From RBG-16-66-20 sp052386675 (GTDB lineage Bacteria; Pseudomonadota; Gammaproteobacteria; Burkholderiales; SG8-39), in contig JBQTJX010000063.1 of NCBI GenBank assembly GCA_052386675.1, positions 7,627 to 71,626 of the forward strand: a DNA stretch of 64,000 bases. The letters are read 5' to 3'. Below the pieces are notes generated by a model. It was not told the DNA's origin and did not search any database. It was given only the letters and a program-made list of their open reading frames with translations. The translations under genes and the position numbers were made by a program. This document shows, one piece after another, positions 48,704 to 56,543 of this stretch; the first letter of the stretch is position 1; the number at the start of each line of letters is the position of its first letter.

Positions 48704-49189
48704 GTGTCCGCAGTCCTCTCCAACCCGAGCGTGGAGCGCGTGCGCGCTGCGCTCGCCGCCGCGGGCCTCGCGCCGGACATCGTCGAGTTGCCGGGCGCGG
48801 CGCGCACCGCGCTCGCCGCGGCACAGTTCCTCGGCTGCGAGCCCGCGCACATCGCCAATTCCCTTGTGTTTCGCGCCGAAGCCTCCGACAGCGCGGTCCT
48901 GGTGATGTCCTCGGGCGCGAGGCGCGTCAGCACCGCGAAGCTGGCCGAGCTGGTGGGCGAACCCATCGGCAAGGCGGACGCGGACTTCGTGCGCCGCCAC
49001 ACCGGCTTCGCCATTGGCGGCGTCGCGCCCGCGGGCCACGTCGGCAGCATCAGGCGCTACGTGGAACGCAGCCTGGCCGCGTACGCCGAGATCTGGGCTG
49101 CCGCCGGGCATCCGAGCACCGTGTTCAAGCTGACCTACGCCGACCTGGTGCGCATCACCGGCGGCGCCGAGGCGGAGCTAGCCGAATGA
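48704..49189 (+). CDS. YbaK/ProX-type aminoacyl-tRNA deacylase
   Basis: A 161-residue editing domain that hydrolyses mischarged tRNAs in trans. Family marks are a hydrophobic N-terminal half with AHIANSLVFRAEASDSAVLVMSSG, RRVSTAKLAELVG, and the conserved TGFAIGGVAPAGH loop. The start is GTG 48704; the longer open frame upstream runs antisense to dedA. Exact specificity (Cys-tRNA-Pro, Ala-tRNA-Pro or other) is not shown by sequence. It overlaps mutL by 4 bases. Confidence 0.87.
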   Translation: MSAVLSNPSVERVRAALAAAGLAPDIVELPGAARTALAAAQFLGCEPAHIANSLVFRAEASDSAVLVMSSGARRVSTAKLAELVGEPIGKADADFVRRHTGFAIGGVAPAGHVGSIRRYVERSLAAYAEIWAAAGHPSTVFKLTYADLVRITGGAEAELAE

Positions 49190-50922
49190 GCCGCCCGATG
49201 GGACAGATCTCGGTCCTTCCCGACTTGCTCATCAGCCAGATCGCCGCCGGCGAGGTGGTGGAGCGCCCGGCCTCGGTGCTGAAGGAACTGCTGGAGAACG
49301 CGCTCGATGCCGGCGCCACCGAGATCGTCGTCACGCTGGAGGAAGGCGGCGCGCGGCGGGTGCAGGTGGAGGACAACGGCTCCGGTATTCCGCTCGCGGA
49401 CCTGCCGCTCGCGCTGGCGCGCCACGCCACCAGCAAGATCGGCACCCTGGAGGACCTGGAGGGCGTCGCCACGCTCGGCTTCCGGGGCGAAGCGCTGGCC
49501 TCGATCGCCTCGGTGTCGCGCCTCGCCCTTACCACCCGCACAGCAGACGCGGCACATGCGAGCGAACTGAGCGCCGAGGGCGCCGCGGCGGGGAATATCC
49601 AGCCCGCGGCGCGCACCGCCGGCACCACGGTCGCGGTCGCCGATCTGTATTTCAACACCCCGGCGCGACGCAAGTTCCTGCGCACCGAGGCCACCGAGTT
49701 CGGCCACTGCGAGGAGGTGTTTCGCCGCATCGCGCTGGCGCATCCGGAAGCCGCATTCACGCTGAAGCACAACGGCCGCGTCTCTCGGCACCTGCGCCGG
49801 CAGGCTTTGCCTGAGCGCGTCGCGGCCCTGCTCGGGGAGGAGTTCATCCGCAACAGCCTGCCGGTGGAGGCGCGGGCTGGCACGCTGCGCCTCTACGGCA
49901 TCGCCGGCAGCCCGCAGGCGGCGCGCGCCCGCGCCGATTCGCAGTATTTCTTCGTCAATGGCCGCTTCGTGCGCGACCGGCTGCTGGCGCACGCTGCGCG
50001 CGAGGCCTGGGCGGACCTGTTGCACGGCGACCGCCAGCCTGCCTACGCCCTGTTCCTCGAGATCGACCCGCGCGGGGTGGACGTGAATGTCCACCCAGCC
50101 AAGACCGAGGTCCGCTTCCGTGATTCGCGCGGCGTCCACCAGTTCGTGTTCCATGCGGTGAAGCGGGCACTGTCGCCCTCCGCCGCCGAGGCGCCGGTGG
50201 CGTACGCGGCAATTCCGCAAGGTGCCTCGATACAACCGGCCCTAGGCCTGGCGCAGCCCGTGGCGGCCTATCAGGCCTTCATGGGATCCGCCACTGCTGC
50301 CGCAGCGATGCCTGCAGCGCTTCCGGTCTCGCACGCCGCCCCGCCCCTGGGCTACGCGCTCGCGCAACTTCACGGCGTCTACATCCTGGCGCAGAACGAG
50401 GCCGGCCTGGTGCTGGTGGACATGCACGCGGCGCACGAACGCATTGTCTATGAAGGATTGAAGGGCAACCTCGATGCCGGAAAGGTGGAACGCCAACAGC
50501 TGCTGGTGCCGGCGGTGTTTCGCGCCGAGGCGCTGGATGTCGCCACCGCCGAGGAGAATCGCGTAGCGCTGGAGAAACTGGGCTTCGAGATCAGCGCCGC
50601 GGGCCCGAACGAGCTGGCGGTGCGCGCCGCGCCGGTGCTGCTCGCCGGCGGCGACGTGCCGGCCCTGGCGCGCGCGGTACTGGCCGAACTGCGCGAGTAC
50701 GGCGCGGCGCAGGCCATCGCCGCGCGGCGCGACGAACTGCTCTCCGGCATGGCCTGCCACGCCGCGGTTCGAGCCAATCGCATCCTGAGCGTCGCGGAAA
50801 TGAATGCACTGCTGCGCGAAATGGAAGCCACCGAGCGCTCCGGATCCTGCAACCACGGGCGCCCGACCTGGTACCAGCTCACGCTGGGCGACCTCGACAA
50901 GCTGTTCCTGAGGGGAAGGTGA
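49186..50922 (+). CDS. mutL: DNA mismatch repair protein MutL
   Basis: A 578-residue GHKL ATPase. N-terminal motifs: LISQIAAGEVVERPASVLKE, ELLENALDAGATEI, VEDNGSGI, RHATSKI and GFRGEALASI. The C-terminal dimerisation domain has ALAQLHGVYILAQNEAGLVLVD and the ending GRPTWYQLTLGDLDKLF. No DQHA(X)2E(X)4E endonuclease motif is visible (MHAAHERIVYE stands in that place), consistent with organisms that nick with MutH or are otherwise methyl-directed. It overlaps the upstream gene as ATGA. Confidence 0.95.
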   Translation: MSRPMGQISVLPDLLISQIAAGEVVERPASVLKELLENALDAGATEIVVTLEEGGARRVQVEDNGSGIPLADLPLALARHATSKIGTLEDLEGVATLGFRGEALASIASVSRLALTTRTADAAHASELSAEGAAAGNIQPAARTAGTTVAVADLYFNTPARRKFLRTEATEFGHCEEVFRRIALAHPEAAFTLKHNGRVSRHLRRQALPERVAALLGEEFIRNSLPVEARAGTLRLYGIAGSPQAARARADSQYFFVNGRFVRDRLLAHAAREAWADLLHGDRQPAYALFLEIDPRGVDVNVHPAKTEVRFRDSRGVHQFVFHAVKRALSPSAAEAPVAYAAIPQGASIQPALGLAQPVAAYQAFMGSATAAAAMPAALPVSHAAPPLGYALAQLHGVYILAQNEAGLVLVDMHAAHERIVYEGLKGNLDAGKVERQQLLVPAVFRAEALDVATAEENRVALEKLGFEISAAGPNELAVRAAPVLLAGGDVPALARAVLAELREYGAAQAIAARRDELLSGMACHAAVRANRILSVAEMNALLREMEATERSGSCNHGRPTWYQLTLGDLDKLFLRGR

Positions 50923-50923
50923 C

Positions 50924-51670
50924 ATGAGCGGGGTCATGGTCATTACCGGCGGCGGCCGCGGCATCGGCGCCGCCACCGCGCGCCTCGCCGCCGAGCGCGG
51001 CTATGCGGTGTGCATCAGCTACCTGCGGGACAAGGCTTCCGCGGACGCGGTCGTGGGCGACATCCGACGCGGCGGCGGCAAGGCGGTGGCGGTCGCGGGC
51101 GATGTCGCGGTGGAGGCCGACGTGCTGCGCCTGTTCGAGACCTCGGACAGGGAGTTGGGCTTGCTCACCGCGCTGGTGAACAACGCCGGCATCGTCGTTA
51201 CCCGCTCGCGGGTCGAGGCCATGTCCGCGGACCGCCTCAGGCTCATGTTCGAGACCAACGTGCTGGGCCCGTTCCTGTGCGCGCGCGAAGCCATCAGGCG
51301 CATGTCCACGAAGCACGGCGGCCAGGGCGGCGCGATCGTCAACATTTCCTCCGGCGCGGCGCGCCTGGGTTCGCCGGGGGAATGGGTGGACTACGCCGCC
51401 TCCAAGGGCGCCATCGACACCATGACCCTCGGCCTCGCGAAGGAACTGGCGGACGAGAACATCCGCGTCAATTGCGTGCGGCCCGGCTTCGTCAATACCG
51501 GCATCCACGCCGGGGCCGGTGAGCCCCGGCGCATCGATCGACTGCGCGACACCATCCCGATGAAGCGCGGCGGCGAGCCAGAGGAAGTGGCGCGGGCCGT
51601 GCTATGGCTGCTGGGGCCGGAGGCGTCCTATTCAACCGGGGCAATTCTCGACGTCACCGGAGGGCGATAG
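50924..51670 (+). CDS. SDR-family oxidoreductase
   Basis: A 248-residue classical short-chain dehydrogenase: cofactor motif VITGGGRGIGAATA, NNAGIV, catalytic Ser in VNISSGAARLG and YAASKGAID (Tyr and Lys), ending in the usual ILDVTGGR. The Arg/His environment after strand 2 (YLRDK) favours NADP(H). It is inserted between mutL and miaA, which are usually adjacent. GGGGAAGG lies just upstream. Substrate unknown. Confidence 0.9.
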   Translation: MSGVMVITGGGRGIGAATARLAAERGYAVCISYLRDKASADAVVGDIRRGGGKAVAVAGDVAVEADVLRLFETSDRELGLLTALVNNAGIVVTRSRVEAMSADRLRLMFETNVLGPFLCAREAIRRMSTKHGGQGGAIVNISSGAARLGSPGEWVDYAASKGAIDTMTLGLAKELADENIRVNCVRPGFVNTGIHAGAGEPRRIDRLRDTIPMKRGGEPEEVARAVLWLLGPEASYSTGAILDVTGGR

Positions 51671-51677
51671 CGGGAAA

Positions 51678-52589
51678 ATGCGCAGCGCTTTCGCATTGCT
51701 CGGCCCAACGGCGAGCGGAAAGTCCGCACTCGCCATGAAACTCGCGGCCGAGTTCCCGATCGAGATCGTGAGCGTGGACTCTGCGCAGGTTTACCGGGGC
51801 ATGGATGTTGGCACCGCGAAGCCATCCGCCACCGATCGCCGGACAGTGCCACACCACCTGATCGACATCGTCGATCCGACGCAGCCTTATTCAGCCGGGC
51901 GCTTCCGCGCCGATGCCATCCGCATCGCAAGGGAGATCCTCGGCCGCAATCGGATCCCGCTACTCGTCGGCGGCACCATGCTGTACTACCGCAGCCTCGC
52001 CTCCGGGTTGGATGCCCTGCCCGCGGCCGACCCCGTGATCCGTGCCGCGCTGGACGGGGAAGCCAAGCGCAGCGGATGGCCCGCGCTGCACGCCGAGCTG
52101 GCCAAGGTGGATCCGGAGGCGGCCACGCGCATCAAGCCGATGGACGCACAGCGCATCCAGCGCGCGCTGGAAGTCTGGCGCGCGACGGGGAGGACGCTGA
52201 CCTCGCTGCAGACCGCCTCGGCAACCGAATTGCCCTTCAAGCTGGAGGCCTTCGCCCTGGTACCGGTGGATCGTGCCGAGTTGCACCGGCGCATCGCTGC
52301 GCGCTTCGACGCCATGCTGGAGGACGGACTGGTCGAGGAACTGCGGGCGCTACGTCAGCGATACCCTTTGGAAGCCACTGTCTCCAGCATGCGTGCCGTC
52401 GGCTACCGCCAGGCCTGGGAATTCCTCGAGGGCGCGATCTCGCAGTCCGGCCTGCGCGAGAAGGGCATCGCCGCGACACGCCAACTGGCCAAGCGCCAGC
52501 TGACCTGGCTGCGCAGCCTGCCGGGACTTGCGCCCGCGGACAGGCTGGCGCGAGCCCTCAGTTCAGCGACAGGCCGACCTGCTTCGTGA
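51678..52589 (+). CDS. miaA: tRNA dimethylallyltransferase
   Basis: A 303-residue enzyme adding the isopentenyl group to A37 of UNN-decoding tRNAs, using the DMAPP made by the MEP genes in this window. ALLGPTASGKSALAMKLA, IVSVDSAQVYRGMDVGTAKP, HHLIDIVDP, FRADAIRIAREI, LVGGTMLYYRSL and DAQRIQRALEV are all present. It ends 32 bases inside the convergent TctC gene. Confidence 0.96.
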   Translation: MRSAFALLGPTASGKSALAMKLAAEFPIEIVSVDSAQVYRGMDVGTAKPSATDRRTVPHHLIDIVDPTQPYSAGRFRADAIRIAREILGRNRIPLLVGGTMLYYRSLASGLDALPAADPVIRAALDGEAKRSGWPALHAELAKVDPEAATRIKPMDAQRIQRALEVWRATGRTLTSLQTASATELPFKLEAFALVPVDRAELHRRIAARFDAMLEDGLVEELRALRQRYPLEATVSSMRAVGYRQAWEFLEGAISQSGLREKGIAATRQLAKRQLTWLRSLPGLAPADRLARALSSATGRPAS

Positions 52590-53511
52590 CCCGCCGGTAA
52601 GCCTCGAGCTGCTCGGCGACGAACACCGAGAGCTGCTCCGGAGTGGAGGACCGGACCTGGAACGCGATCTTTCCGAGGGCCGAAATCACCTCCGGCTTTG
52701 CGAGCACCGTGACGATCTCCCGGTTCACGCGCTCCTGGATATCCTTGGGCAGGTTCGCGGGCCCGAACAGCCCGCCCCAGGGATTGATGGTCACCGGCTG
52801 CAGTCCCGCCTCGCTCATGGTCGGCGCCTCCGGCAGCAGCGGATCGCGCGTCGGCAGCAGCGTGGCCAGCACGCGCAGCTTGCCGTCCCTTACGTGCTGC
52901 GCGGCGAGGCCGGGCGTGGCGATCGCGAAATTGACCCGTCCGGCGACCAGGTCGAGCGACAGCGGGCCATCGCCCTTGTAGGGAACGTGCACCACGTCCA
53001 GGCCGTTCTGCGACGCGAACTGCGCGGTGGAGAGGACGCTGGTCGCATTGCCGGTACCGTAGAACAGCCGACCTGGGTTCGCGCGCGCATAGCCAACCAG
53101 GTCCTGTATGGTCTTCACCGGCATGGTGGCGTGCGAGAACACGAAGAAGCCAAAGATCCCCACCAGCGAGATCGGGGTGAAGTCCTTGACCGGATCGTAG
53201 GGCGGCACCTTTTTCGCGGCCGGAGCAAAGGACATGCCGGTGGCGGTGCCGTAGTAGAGCGTGTAGCCGTCGGCTGCGGACTGGCGCACCGCCTCCGAGG
53301 CGATGATGCCCTCGGCGCCCGGCCTGGTCTCGATGATCACCGGCTGTCCGAGCTGCTGCCCGAGCGGCTGGGCGAAGACGCGTGCGCCCAGTTCCGCCGC
53401 ACCCCCCGGGGGGAACGGCACGATCAGGCGGATGGGCTTGTTCGGGTACTGCTGCGCGAGGACACCGGAGCAGGCCAGCGCGGCGGCGACCGCGACGATG
53501 AGTTTTTTCAT
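52558..53511 (-). CDS. TctC/Bug-type periplasmic substrate-binding protein (1)
   Basis: A 317-residue exported protein: signal peptide MKKLIVAVAAALACSGVLAQ, then the tripartite tricarboxylate transporter receptor fold with YPNKPIRLIVPFPPGGAAEL, IIETRPGAEGIIASE, YDPVKDFTPISLVG and ATPGLAAQHVRDGKLRVLA. Bug proteins bind carboxylated ligands between two lobes. No tctA or tctB is near, as is common for the many orphan Bug genes of Burkholderiales. It follows its paralogue by 5 bases. Confidence 0.93.
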   Translation of the reverse strand: MKKLIVAVAAALACSGVLAQQYPNKPIRLIVPFPPGGAAELGARVFAQPLGQQLGQPVIIETRPGAEGIIASEAVRQSAADGYTLYYGTATGMSFAPAAKKVPPYDPVKDFTPISLVGIFGFFVFSHATMPVKTIQDLVGYARANPGRLFYGTGNATSVLSTAQFASQNGLDVVHVPYKGDGPLSLDLVAGRVNFAIATPGLAAQHVRDGKLRVLATLLPTRDPLLPEAPTMSEAGLQPVTINPWGGLFGPANLPKDIQERVNREIVTVLAKPEVISALGKIAFQVRSSTPEQLSVFVAEQLEAYRRVTKQVGLSLN

Positions 53512-53516
53512 GGTTC

Positions 53517-54467
53517 TCACTCCGGTTGGATGCCGACGGCCTTGAGGATGTTGCGGTAACTCTCCAGCTGCTCCTTGACCCATGCCGCGAGCTTCTCCGG
53601 CGTCGAGGGCGTCAGCACGAAGGCCTGCTTCAGCATCGCCTCCTGCACGTCGGGGCGTCCCATGGCGGCGACGAACTCCCTGTTCAGGCGCGCGACGACG
53701 TCGGCGGGCATTTTCGCCGGCCCGAACAGCCCGGCCCAGGAAATGATGGAGAACGTCGGATAGCCGGCCTCGGCAATGGTGGGCAAGTCCGGCAGCAGGT
53801 GGCTTCTCCGCGGCAGGGTCGTCACCAGCGGGCGCAACTTGCCGTCGCGGATCAGCGGCATCGAGGTCGTGGAGGACGCGAACATCATCTGCACGCGGCC
53901 GCTCACCAGGTCCGGCATGACCTGCGGCTCGGTCTTGTACGGAACGTGGACCATCTCGATCTTCGCCAGCGAGGCAAGCAGCGCCGAAGACACGATGCCG
54001 GTGGTGTTTCCGGTGGCGTAGTTGATCTTGCCCGGGTTCGCTTTCGCATACTGGACCAGCTCCGGCAGCGTCCTGGCCGGCAGGCCGGGGTTGACGACGA
54101 TGAAGAAGGTGTAGCGGCCGACGTCGGTGATCGGCGTGAAGTCGGCCACCGGGTCGTAGGGCGGCGACTTCTTCATGGCGGGGACCACCGACAGCGGGCT
54201 GTTGGTCGCCATGAGCAGCGTATAGCCGTCGGGCGCGGCCTTTGCAACTTCGGAAGCGGCGATGGCGCCATCGGCGCCCGCCTTGTTGTCGATCACGACC
54301 GGCTGCCCGACCGCGGCCGACACCGAGTTGCCGAGGACGCGCGAGATCAGGTCCGTGGCCGAACCTGCGCCGAACGGCACCACGATGCGGATCGGCTTGT
54401 TGGGGAACTGCGCCAGCGCGGGTGCCGCCACGACCAATGCGGCGGCCAGTACAAACATGCGTTTCAT
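53517..54467 (-). CDS. TctC/Bug-type periplasmic substrate-binding protein (2)
   Basis: A 316-residue paralogue of the following gene: signal peptide MKRMFVLAAALVVAAPALAQ, FPNKPIRIVVPFGAGSATDL, VIDNKAGADGAIAASEVAK, YDPVADFTPITDVG and SWAGLFGPAKMPADVV. GGAGGAGACC lies before the ATG. The two copies form a pair on the minus strand, divergent from gnd-gntK, so a sugar-acid ligand is conceivable; ligand unproven. Confidence 0.93.
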   Translation of the reverse strand: MKRMFVLAAALVVAAPALAQFPNKPIRIVVPFGAGSATDLISRVLGNSVSAAVGQPVVIDNKAGADGAIAASEVAKAAPDGYTLLMATNSPLSVVPAMKKSPPYDPVADFTPITDVGRYTFFIVVNPGLPARTLPELVQYAKANPGKINYATGNTTGIVSSALLASLAKIEMVHVPYKTEPQVMPDLVSGRVQMMFASSTTSMPLIRDGKLRPLVTTLPRRSHLLPDLPTIAEAGYPTFSIISWAGLFGPAKMPADVVARLNREFVAAMGRPDVQEAMLKQAFVLTPSTPEKLAAWVKEQLESYRNILKAVGIQPE

Positions 54468-54494
54468 GGTTGGGTCTCCTCCCTCTCTGCGTCG

Positions 54495-54502
54495 ATTATA
54501 GA
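54495..54502. promoter_or_regulatory. Overlapping divergent -10 boxes for tctC(2) and gnd
   Basis: ATTATAGA contains TATAAT on the minus strand (54500-54495), giving a 27-base distance to the tctC ATG, and TATAGA on the plus strand (54497-54502), 20 bases before the gnd ATG. Both genes have good Shine-Dalgarno sequences. No clear -35 on either side. Confidence 0.5.
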
Positions 54503-54522
54503 ATGGCCCAACGGAGGAACGC

Positions 54523-55431
54523 ATGGAAATCGGAGTCGTCGGTCTGGGCAGGATGGGCGCCAACATGGCGCGGCGCATGGCGCGCGGCGGCGCGCGGGCC
54601 ATCGCGTTCGACGTGGATGCTGCAGCGCGGTTGACCTTGGCGCAGGAGCCTGGCATCCAGTGCGTCGAGAGCCTCGCCGCGCTGGTCGCGGGCCTGCCTG
54701 CCACGCGCGTCATTCTGACCATGCTCCCGGCCGGCCCGGCGACCGCAGCGGCGCACGCGGAACTGCTGCCACTGCTATCCGCCGGGGATACGCTGGTGGA
54801 TGGCGGCAACGCCTACTACAAGGATTCGATGGCGCGCGCGAAGGATATGTCGCACCGCGGCATCGGCTACGTGGACGCCGGCGTTTCCGGCGGCATTCAT
54901 GGCCTCGGCGGAGGCTACTGCCTGATGCTCGGGGGCGCGCCGGAATCGGTCGACCGCTTCGCGCCTTTCGCGCGCCTGCTCGCGCCGGAGGCGAACCGCG
55001 GCTGGCTGCACTGCGGACCAAGTGGCGCCGGACACTTCGCGAAGATGGTCCACAACGGCATCGAGTACGGGTTGATGCAGGCCTACGCCGAGGGCTTCGC
55101 GCTGCTGGAAGCACGCGAGGACATGGCTTTCGACCTGGGAGCACTCGCGGAAACCTGGCGGCACGGCAGCGTGGTGCGCTCCTGGCTGCTCGACCTGAGC
55201 GCAGAGGCATTGCGGGAGAACCCGGACCTGTCCGGGGTCGCACCCGTGGTTGCGGATTCCGGCGAAGGCCGCTGGACCGCGCTCGAGGCGGTGGAACTGG
55301 GCGTGCCCGCGCCGGCGATGACCATGGCGCTGATGGCGCGCTTCGACAGCCAGGGGCGCTCGGACTATGCGAACAAGCTGCTGGCGACGATGCGCGCGAG
55401 GTTCGGCGGCCACGCCATCACCAGGTCCTGA
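54523..55431 (+). CDS. gnd: 6-phosphogluconate dehydrogenase (decarboxylating), short NAD-type
   Basis: A 302-residue enzyme of the short GndA/YqeC class rather than the 470-residue form. MEIGVVGLGRMGANMARRM is the dinucleotide fold; LVDGGNAYYKDSM, DAGVSGGIHGLGGGYCLM and GPSGAGHFAKMVHNGIEYG form the active site. It converts 6-phosphogluconate to ribulose 5-phosphate and CO2. GGAGG lies 7 bases before the ATG. With gntK 14 bases on, it makes a two-gene gluconate route. Confidence 0.93.
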   Translation: MEIGVVGLGRMGANMARRMARGGARAIAFDVDAAARLTLAQEPGIQCVESLAALVAGLPATRVILTMLPAGPATAAAHAELLPLLSAGDTLVDGGNAYYKDSMARAKDMSHRGIGYVDAGVSGGIHGLGGGYCLMLGGAPESVDRFAPFARLLAPEANRGWLHCGPSGAGHFAKMVHNGIEYGLMQAYAEGFALLEAREDMAFDLGALAETWRHGSVVRSWLLDLSAEALRENPDLSGVAPVVADSGEGRWTALEAVELGVPAPAMTMALMARFDSQGRSDYANKLLATMRARFGGHAITRS

Positions 55432-55445
55432 CCGGCTTTGCGCGC

Positions 55446-55919
55446 GTGATCGTCGTCGTCATGGGCGTCTCCGGTGCCGGCAAGTCCACGATCGGCAGGA
55501 TGCTGGCGGATCGCCTCGGCTTTCCATTCCTGGATGCGGACGAATTCCATCCTCCGGAGAACGTCGCCAAGATGGCCTCGGGCACGCCGCTGACGGACGA
55601 GGACCGCCGGCCGTGGCTGGACGCGCTGAACAGCCGCCTGCGCGACCTGCCGGACGCGGTGCTCGCCTGCTCCGCCCTGAAGGCCGCCTACCGGCAACGC
55701 GTCGCGCAGGGTCTGCCGGATTGCCGCATCGTCCACCTGCGGGGCGGGATCGAGCTCATTCGGGACCGGCTAGCGGCAAGGCGGCACCGCTACATGCCGG
55801 CCTCGCTTCTGGAGAGCCAGTTCGCGACGCTGGAGCCGCCGCGCGACGCAATCGAGGTTGATATCGCCGCCGACGCCGCTGATTGCGTCGAGGCGATCGC
55901 CGCCCGCCTTGCGCGCTGA
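55446..55919 (+). CDS. gntK: Gluconokinase
   Basis: A 157-residue P-loop kinase phosphorylating gluconate: VVVMGVSGAGKSTIGRMLAD, the substrate segment FLDADEFHPPENVAKMASG, PLTDEDRRPWL, CSALKAAYRQRV and VHLRGGIELI with MPASLLESQFATLEPP. The start is GTG 55446, which gives the usual MIVVMGVSG N-terminus. Its product feeds the preceding gnd. Confidence 0.95.
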   Translation: MIVVVMGVSGAGKSTIGRMLADRLGFPFLDADEFHPPENVAKMASGTPLTDEDRRPWLDALNSRLRDLPDAVLACSALKAAYRQRVAQGLPDCRIVHLRGGIELIRDRLAARRHRYMPASLLESQFATLEPPRDAIEVDIAADAADCVEAIAARLAR

Positions 55920-55935
55920 GCGCGCGCCAGGCGGC

Positions 55936-56427
55936 TCAGCTGCCGATGTGCAGCGTGTAGCGCGCGCCGCCGGTGAAGGTGCAGGTTCCGGCGCCCTGCA
56001 CCGGCGTATTCATCTCGTACTCGCACTGCATCGAGGTGCCGCCGTTGCCGTACGCGCTTGCAATGCCATTCTTGTCGCCCGGGCCGTGACGCGTGGCCTC
56101 GCCGACCAGGGTCTCGCCCTGGTACTGGAGCTGGAAGCGGCCCTTGCCGGTGCGCATGTTGGTGACAGTGCCGGAGACCATCCCGGTCCGGTTCGCCAGG
56201 TCGTTCGCCGGGTACAGGCGGGCCGGTATCGAGACCGGTGCCGGCGGAACCGCGAACATCGCCGGATGGACGCCAGCCACGGCGTGCGCGCCCACCGGCG
56301 TGCCTGACGACGGCAGTGGGTAGTGCTGGTACTGCACGTTGCCTTGCGGGTCCACCACCGGCACGACATAGCAGCCGGCCAGCGCCGGCACGGCGGCAAG
56401 GGCGACAAGCATTGCTTTGGTTTTCAT
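55936..56427 (-). CDS. Putative lipoprotein of unknown function
   Basis: A 163-residue protein with a lipoprotein signal MKTKAMLVALAAVPALAGC (lipobox LAGC). The mature part starts YVVPVVDPQGNVQYQHYPL, is Pro-rich to about residue 70, and ends in a beta-rich domain (MVSGTVTNMRTGKGRFQLQY, ASAYGNGGTSMQCEYEMN, GARYTLHIGS). A strong SD, GAAAGGGGGA, precedes the ATG. Family not recognised. Confidence 0.72.
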   Translation of the reverse strand: MKTKAMLVALAAVPALAGCYVVPVVDPQGNVQYQHYPLPSSGTPVGAHAVAGVHPAMFAVPPAPVSIPARLYPANDLANRTGMVSGTVTNMRTGKGRFQLQYQGETLVGEATRHGPGDKNGIASAYGNGGTSMQCEYEMNTPVQGAGTCTFTGGARYTLHIGS

Positions 56428-56543
56428 GACATCCCCCTTTCAGGTTTCCAGGCAAGCTGCCTGTGAGGCCATGCTCGGGGATGCCGCCTTGCGCGCCGCT
56501 TACGGCTGGATTACCGATTGCTTACCGTACCGCAAGCACCTGA
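56428..56543. other. 116-bp intergenic region between the large regulator and the lipoprotein gene
   Basis: It holds the lipoprotein Shine-Dalgarno, a small inverted repeat CAGGCA-AGC-TGCCTG, and the direct repeat TTACCG (ATTACCGATTGCTTACCG) with 5 bases between copies. The repeat could be a regulator site upstream of the lipoprotein gene. No clear -10/-35 pair was seen. Confidence 0.4.

Noticed and set aside
52558..54467. Two TctC genes considered as part of a complete tripartite transporter
   Set aside because: No tctA or tctB membrane genes lie nearby. They are treated as orphan Bug-type binding proteins.
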